Shown here piece after piece: positions 62,101 through 64,000 of a stretch of DNA of 64,000 nucleotides. Under the pieces are notes generated by a model. That model had not been told where the DNA came from. It ran no database searches and saw only the letters and a list, made by a program, of their open reading frames with translations. Made by a program: the position numbers and the translations under genes. Location: positions 124,001-188,000 of the forward strand of contig CAZIFG010000001.1 in NCBI GenBank assembly GCA_964539135.1, given 5' to 3'. Every line of letters begins with the position of its first letter. Positions within the stretch are counted from its first letter, which is position 1. This DNA is from CAZIFG01 sp964539135. Lineage in GTDB: Bacteria; Margulisbacteria; Marinamargulisbacteria; GCA-2716485; CAZIFG01.

Positions 62101-64000
62101 GTTTACAGGTGGGTATGTGGGTGTTGGCACTACAGCGCCTCAAGCGGGCCTTCATGTGGATTCGAATAAACCTGGAGAGGTTCCGTTTCGTATCGATGCC
62201 GCGGATTCAGATTATGCTTTGGTTGTTTCTTCCAATGGTAATATAGGGCTTGGACTTTCAGCGCCTACAGCTCGTTTGGATGTTTTTTCACCTGCTACAA
62301 ATTCAGCGCCTTTACTACATTTGGTTAAGGCTTCAGGTGGCACAACTCAAGATGTTTTATTTGTCAGTTCTAATGGATTTGTAGGGATTGGTACTCAATC
62401 GCCCCTTACGCCTTTAGATGTACATGGGACAGTGTCTGCCAATACCGTTTTAGTGTCTTCTCTTGATTTGGTGACTTTGAATGTGGGGCAGTCTGCCTTT
62501 GTTGTTTCTTCTAATGGCTTTATTGGTATGGGAACGTCTAATCCTCAAGCGCAACTTCATGTTTATACGGATGTTCTTGGTACCCCATCAACGCCTTTTG
62601 TTCAAAATCGATACGGCCTTTCTTTGGATAGACGCCAGTCGCAGCCGAATGATATTTTGCCTTTAGATCGAGATATTACAGGGGTTGAGTTGGCTTTTAA
62701 ATCTTCGAATGACTCTAATCGTTTGAATGGGGGTAGAGTTGCCACAGGTATTAAAGTGGATCTTTCGGCGGTTTCTGTTTCAGCTACGAGTAAAATCGTG
62801 GGATTAGATGTTAATGTCACCGGTAATTTAGGGACCCGCTATGCCGCTCTTTTTAATGGTGGATTTGTAGGTATTGGGACATCGAATCCCACATCGGCTT
62901 TACATGTTATAGGTGATATTCGTGCAACAGGCGCTCAATTTTCTGGCAATCTTCAAGCTGGTCATGTGACGGCGAGCTCTCTTTTTGTTCAAGGCGGGGT
63001 GACGTTTAATGGTACGGTTACAGTTAATGACCTTGTTGCGAATAGCGTGTCTGTTAATCAGTTGTTTGTTTTAGGGGATGTTACCATTCCCAATGCGGTG
63101 TTTGATGTTTTAAGTATCAGTCAAAATGTGACGGCTCAGCGTTTGGGGATTGGTACCCGAACACCCGAGTATCCTTTACATGTTTCTGGTAATTCTTATT
63201 TTTCGGGGCCTGTTGAAATTGTAGGGACCTTGAATGTGGGGGCTATTTCTTCAAATGAGTCTATTCGTCTGATTGCTCCGGTTGTGGTTCAGGGTGCTGT
63301 TTCTATTAATAATGCCCTTCTTATTGGAAAATCATTGCAATTTACACCTACGGTATCTGTTGCTGATGATGCCACGGGACAGTTATTTTCGAATCCGAGT
63401 GGCAATTTAATTTATAAAATGCCCGGTTCAGGTGGGGTGACGATTAATTTAGTGTCTTCTTTGGTTGGCGAACGGCATAAAATCCCTGTTTATAATAGTT
63501 TGGGTAAGTTTTCAGATAGCGCGCCGCTTTATTTTAGTCAGAATGATGCCACGCAATCAGGGACTTTTCAGGTGGGGACGGCTAATGGCTTGTCTCAATT
63601 TCAATTGGTTTCTATGGTTAGGCAGGATTTGGTGGGTTCTCTCGTATTTTCTTCTCAAGAGATTAATGTGGGTGTTTCCAATCGAAGTGTTGTTATCGGG
63701 ACTCCAGGGCCTCGTGAAATTCGAGGGTTAAATGTTAATTTTGAATCGTATCCGCCTGCAACTTTGGATAATGCGAGTACTTTTGGACGTTTAGCTCAAG
63801 GTGAAACTGCGGTAGGGGTTAATGTCGATTTGACAAATTTGGCAGCACGATATTCTACCCAAGAGGGGATTAATGGGAATATCGATGGCTTTAAATATGC
63901 AGGGATTTTTAGAGGGGGGAATGTAGGGGTTGGGGTTCAAAATCCTTTGGCGGCCTTGCATGTTGCGCCTACGACAGGTTTGTCAGGACCTGTTTTTAGA
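56153..64000 (+). CDS. Second giant secreted fibre-like protein (partial, open at window edge)
   Basis: The frame from ATG 56153 stays in phase with its repeats at widely spaced checks (56648, 57002, 57962, 60572, 62867 and 63923) to the window end, giving at least 2,616 residues. AGGAG (56143-56147) sits 5 nt before the ATG. A signal peptide (VVLLLAVAVFFHTPVSA) is followed by an N-terminal domain ending in TFPVYSVPYALQASMADEVR and then VGIGT-type repeats. There are also longer units such as YAALFNGGFVGIGTSNPTSA and a YadA-head-like segment. It is a paralogue in architecture of the 4,174-residue protein. Function unknown; a trimeric surface fibre is likely. Confidence 0.9.
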   Translation, partial: MKWFKWMRFLSVVLLLAVAVFFHTPVSATPKTFTFEATLVDPLTGLLSGEYPVHLYLLDGDLVRTQFSVNNRVRFVNGSCSIVLVDTLNGFSGLSDPKFRVVVDLEGRSLTGTFPVYSVPYALQASMADEVRSFPADKITGTFNQTVRVSGNLQVNNFFIVTSRNVGIGTLTPSADYALHVVGTVNASSYFINGNNLLSETWEPRRASSSGPTVNLFRLVGNVGIGTANPTHLLDVVGTVNASAYSILDIPLLDAIEARTSWTKIRGTNKIYLSPLSGFSGVKVGIGTSNPTERLSVEGGIRIGKSTQLGQPLPGTIEYALFGDRYDFFVYPQSGLRTKLLGVRLDPTVAPPNPGEVAFWSGAETLSRQTTFVVTSNRVGIGTATPDAALHIRSPLGVDPLKIMSSSGTSLVSLGANGRLGIGTDTPSYSVQVNGPVDAKRYLVNGRDLTQFQSSDSFWMKGSAEELFYLTGNVGIGTSTPRNLLELSASTGDAAITFDLGGNPLFTMGIQPELPESFTMSRGPNLTQPVLSFNGRNIGVGTSTPIANLHVSGNLGLLVTGPGIDGSGIISELPISGPGARLMFIPQYGGAFRAGQVAGNRWDQSRIGAYSVGMGYDPQASATGSVALGGYQNTASGLYSVALGGFKNEASGAYSVAMGFLAKAAHSGSFVWADYIGTTLPFSSTAANQFLVRANGGFGLNTNQTEGSAFTVAGNVSNYKLLTLGALNNNASDTFFVNSVGQVGVGIDPTSPSDLTAGLSVMNGKLGVGTPTPSALLTVKGSNSDHFLMHLSAPSVSTRSIFVVNASGNVGIGLENPAEKLHVAGTIEADQFLIVNPDNPDDVVIVQPSNGSPWADPSLNNNNTYRTMGRIGIGTPSPNSLLELSNRNDRKDPPVIAFDLDGTDYYALGLVTTNANEPLFVVNSTGNLNASVFPLVIGTENVGLGLGKQIPAARLQVSGNTILMGKVWVGTSNSTSSRNLIVDGGVELNNLFIAGQPYARPVSPWREFDTGARVHVYYTSGNVGIGVSAPSTALEVAGEVSTNYLSVSNFLRVNGDLQTNRLEFLDVVNRVSTASLFVRDDKLYYRNTLGVESEISTAIGISRTTNSGPLAFWSGLSTLDKAPAYWDVTANSLTLTSNFKLNSYSERYSPDNQLLMRVSSNYQVGGNHALSMHAELSHDNILELLPNYTLNKIVVDLRKSWGNPAQDTALRGLDISMTQGSAFKFRSGAQAVGLRVDLSRVSVDSASSAKKYAAIFKGGNVGIGVERPSVALEVAGVISTNYINLEQRLEFSELYVARDIQGFSVFSNGSNTRVGIGTFTPSAELDVRGLVSVNRTEVSGALSSGTLSIGDKAFVVDQAGNIGIGDDPTDGRFSINRRVTASTSLPLVSERINISLDGATSNSQFIFPHNLTGMDVAMNADGSNFLGSGAIATGVSINLSQLEADGLAQITGLYVDVTGNTGTRYAGVFNGGFVGIGTSNPRVALDVNGDIRMDRLQLDGDLAANNVTFNRLIINQSASVNAMTVSNLFVDHFTVNNLEIGQRFSAEIATYSTLIADRATVDVLLTAESVSVNGLLQVVTASFTTAVSVGGIPVPASGLAVSGGMTVDTLVVSDQLTLDSATLNINNGGLFLGQNSYLGVGTANPKSLFHIHNNQTGATNFAVSDSWAVARISNSSRFPGSGAGILFLPHSDVASSSIGAGIVGVHNGVLGGTDLVFVTDPSDALPAEGMRLTEGGRLGLGTTAPEARFHVEGDAVIKGDFIVDGTLTVKTLDGIGGVTINPNGVLAIQGPMTVTDSLVVNKVVGFKDIPFTSISSVPGYGQLYADSLSKDLIYVNSSGTSTNITKPFSGRSGAVPYFDATGSLKDDVALSYDATQKRFKVGTENLQSSFVVSSNFSAGVVNSNYVSQYTLRVPNRSAAATPASFTALHIDFGSLPGSNPLDNTFGRLGNGDTAIGLNVDVGDIVVSRNIGGTIVQGAAYAAVFTGGYVGVGTTAPQAGLHVDSNKPGEVPFRIDAADSDYALVVSSNGNIGLGLSAPTARLDVFSPATNSAPLLHLVKASGGTTQDVLFVSSNGFVGIGTQSPLTPLDVHGTVSANTVLVSSLDLVTLNVGQSAFVVSSNGFIGMGTSNPQAQLHVYTDVLGTPSTPFVQNRYGLSLDRRQSQPNDILPLDRDITGVELAFKSSNDSNRLNGGRVATGIKVDLSAVSVSATSKIVGLDVNVTGNLGTRYAALFNGGFVGIGTSNPTSALHVIGDIRATGAQFSGNLQAGHVTASSLFVQGGVTFNGTVTVNDLVANSVSVNQLFVLGDVTIPNAVFDVLSISQNVTAQRLGIGTRTPEYPLHVSGNSYFSGPVEIVGTLNVGAISSNESIRLIAPVVVQGAVSINNALLIGKSLQFTPTVSVADDATGQLFSNPSGNLIYKMPGSGGVTINLVSSLVGERHKIPVYNSLGKFSDSAPLYFSQNDATQSGTFQVGTANGLSQFQLVSMVRQDLVGSLVFSSQEINVGVSNRSVVIGTPGPREIRGLNVNFESYPPATLDNASTFGRLAQGETAVGVNVDLTNLAARYSTQEGINGNIDGFKYAGIFRGGNVGVGVQNPLAALHVAPTTGLSGPVFR
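57965..58165 (+). repeat. YadA-head-like repeats in the second giant protein
   Basis: SVGMGYDPQASATG, SVALGGYQNTASGLY, SVALGGFKNEASGAY and SVAMGFLAKAAHSG match the S-V-A-x-G-x-x-A-x-G unit of YadA/Hep_Hag heads, followed by SFVWADY and QFLVRANGGFGLN. The end segment matches that of the first giant protein, supporting common ancestry and trimeric assembly. Confidence 0.85.

Noticed and set aside
42053..64000. A CRISPR array or tandem DNA repeat suggested by recurring GTAGGGATTGGGAC strings
   Set aside because: The strings are degenerate, unevenly spaced and always in frame as V-G-I-G-T, so they are codons of protein repeats, not array repeats.
42053..64000. A phage tail-fibre gene cluster (prophage)
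   Set aside because: The repeats resemble tail-fibre proteins, but both giants carry Sec signal peptides and there are no head, tail, portal or lysis genes; Xer matches XerC/D rather than a prophage integrase.
1..64000. tRNA, rRNA or other structured RNA genes
   Set aside because: I looked in the intergenic gaps and saw no cloverleaf, rRNA signature or riboswitch core; gaps are short and mostly hold promoters, hairpins and the inverted-repeat elements.

Overview
The window is a gene-dense stretch (no gene-free gap over 300 bp) from an AT-rich, aerobic, diderm bacterium. It has an aa3-type heme-copper oxidase with the caa3 layout, a near-contiguous set of TCA-cycle genes (korAB, mdh, fumC, sdhCAB), LPS or O-antigen sugar genes (gmhA, a GT9-like enzyme, rfbFGH), and a sepF next to a yggS-type gene. 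SepF-YggS pairing is typical of Terrabacteria (Firmicutes, Actinobacteria, Cyanobacteria), whereas LPS-type genes imply an outer membrane. Together with the secreted proteins this suggests a diderm lineage near Cyanobacteria, for example a Margulisbacteria-like group. That placement is inference and was not checked by phylogeny.

Layout. 1-7.9 kb: end of a SCO-like gene, caa3 oxidase subunits II, I, III and IV, heme A synthase (minus strand), a coiled-coil protein coupled to heme O synthase, and ispH. Two copies of a roughly 138 bp terminal-inverted-repeat element flank ctaA; one of them is nested inside an older copy. 7.9-20.7 kb: gpmI (minus), korAB, a rhodanese, mdh, a small membrane protein, a GT9-like gene and fumC (both minus), then sdhCAB-gmhA. 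20.7-26.5 kb: a polytopic membrane protein and rfbF, rfbG and an rfbH fused to an extra glycosyltransferase-like domain. 26.5-28.4 kb (minus): a three-gene pilus or secretion remnant (PilN-like, PilO-like, short secretin). 28.5-38.1 kb: a radical SAM protein, then a tightly coupled run glyQ-glyS-MECR-like reductase-SDR-HpcH/HpaI aldolase-TPP enzyme-GtrA-GT2. 38.1-40.3 kb (minus): DUF218 protein, YggS, SepF, MazG.

40.4-64 kb: the accessory region. A small secreted protein with a PNPF-type C-terminal sorting-like domain, a PorV-like beta-barrel protein, and a 4,174-residue secreted fibre-like protein follow one another with little or no spacing. After a Xer recombinase and a site-2-type metalloprotease comes a second giant secreted protein (at least 2,616 residues), open to the window edge. 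Both giants share an N-terminal domain, hundreds of residues of VGIGT..P...L.V.G repeats, and a short YadA-head-like segment. This looks like a dedicated surface-fibre locus and is the most novel part of the window.

How the genes work together. KorAB, Mdh, FumC and B-type SdhCAB would feed electrons via quinone to an A2-type caa3 oxidase whose heme A comes from ctaB and ctaA. RfbF, RfbG and RfbH would make CDP-4-keto-3,6-dideoxyglucose, and the distant SDR, TPP enzyme and aldolase could convert it into a branched or chain-extended sugar for the surface. Several genes have a TATACT-like -10 box ending 6-7 nt before the start codon, suggesting leaderless transcripts.
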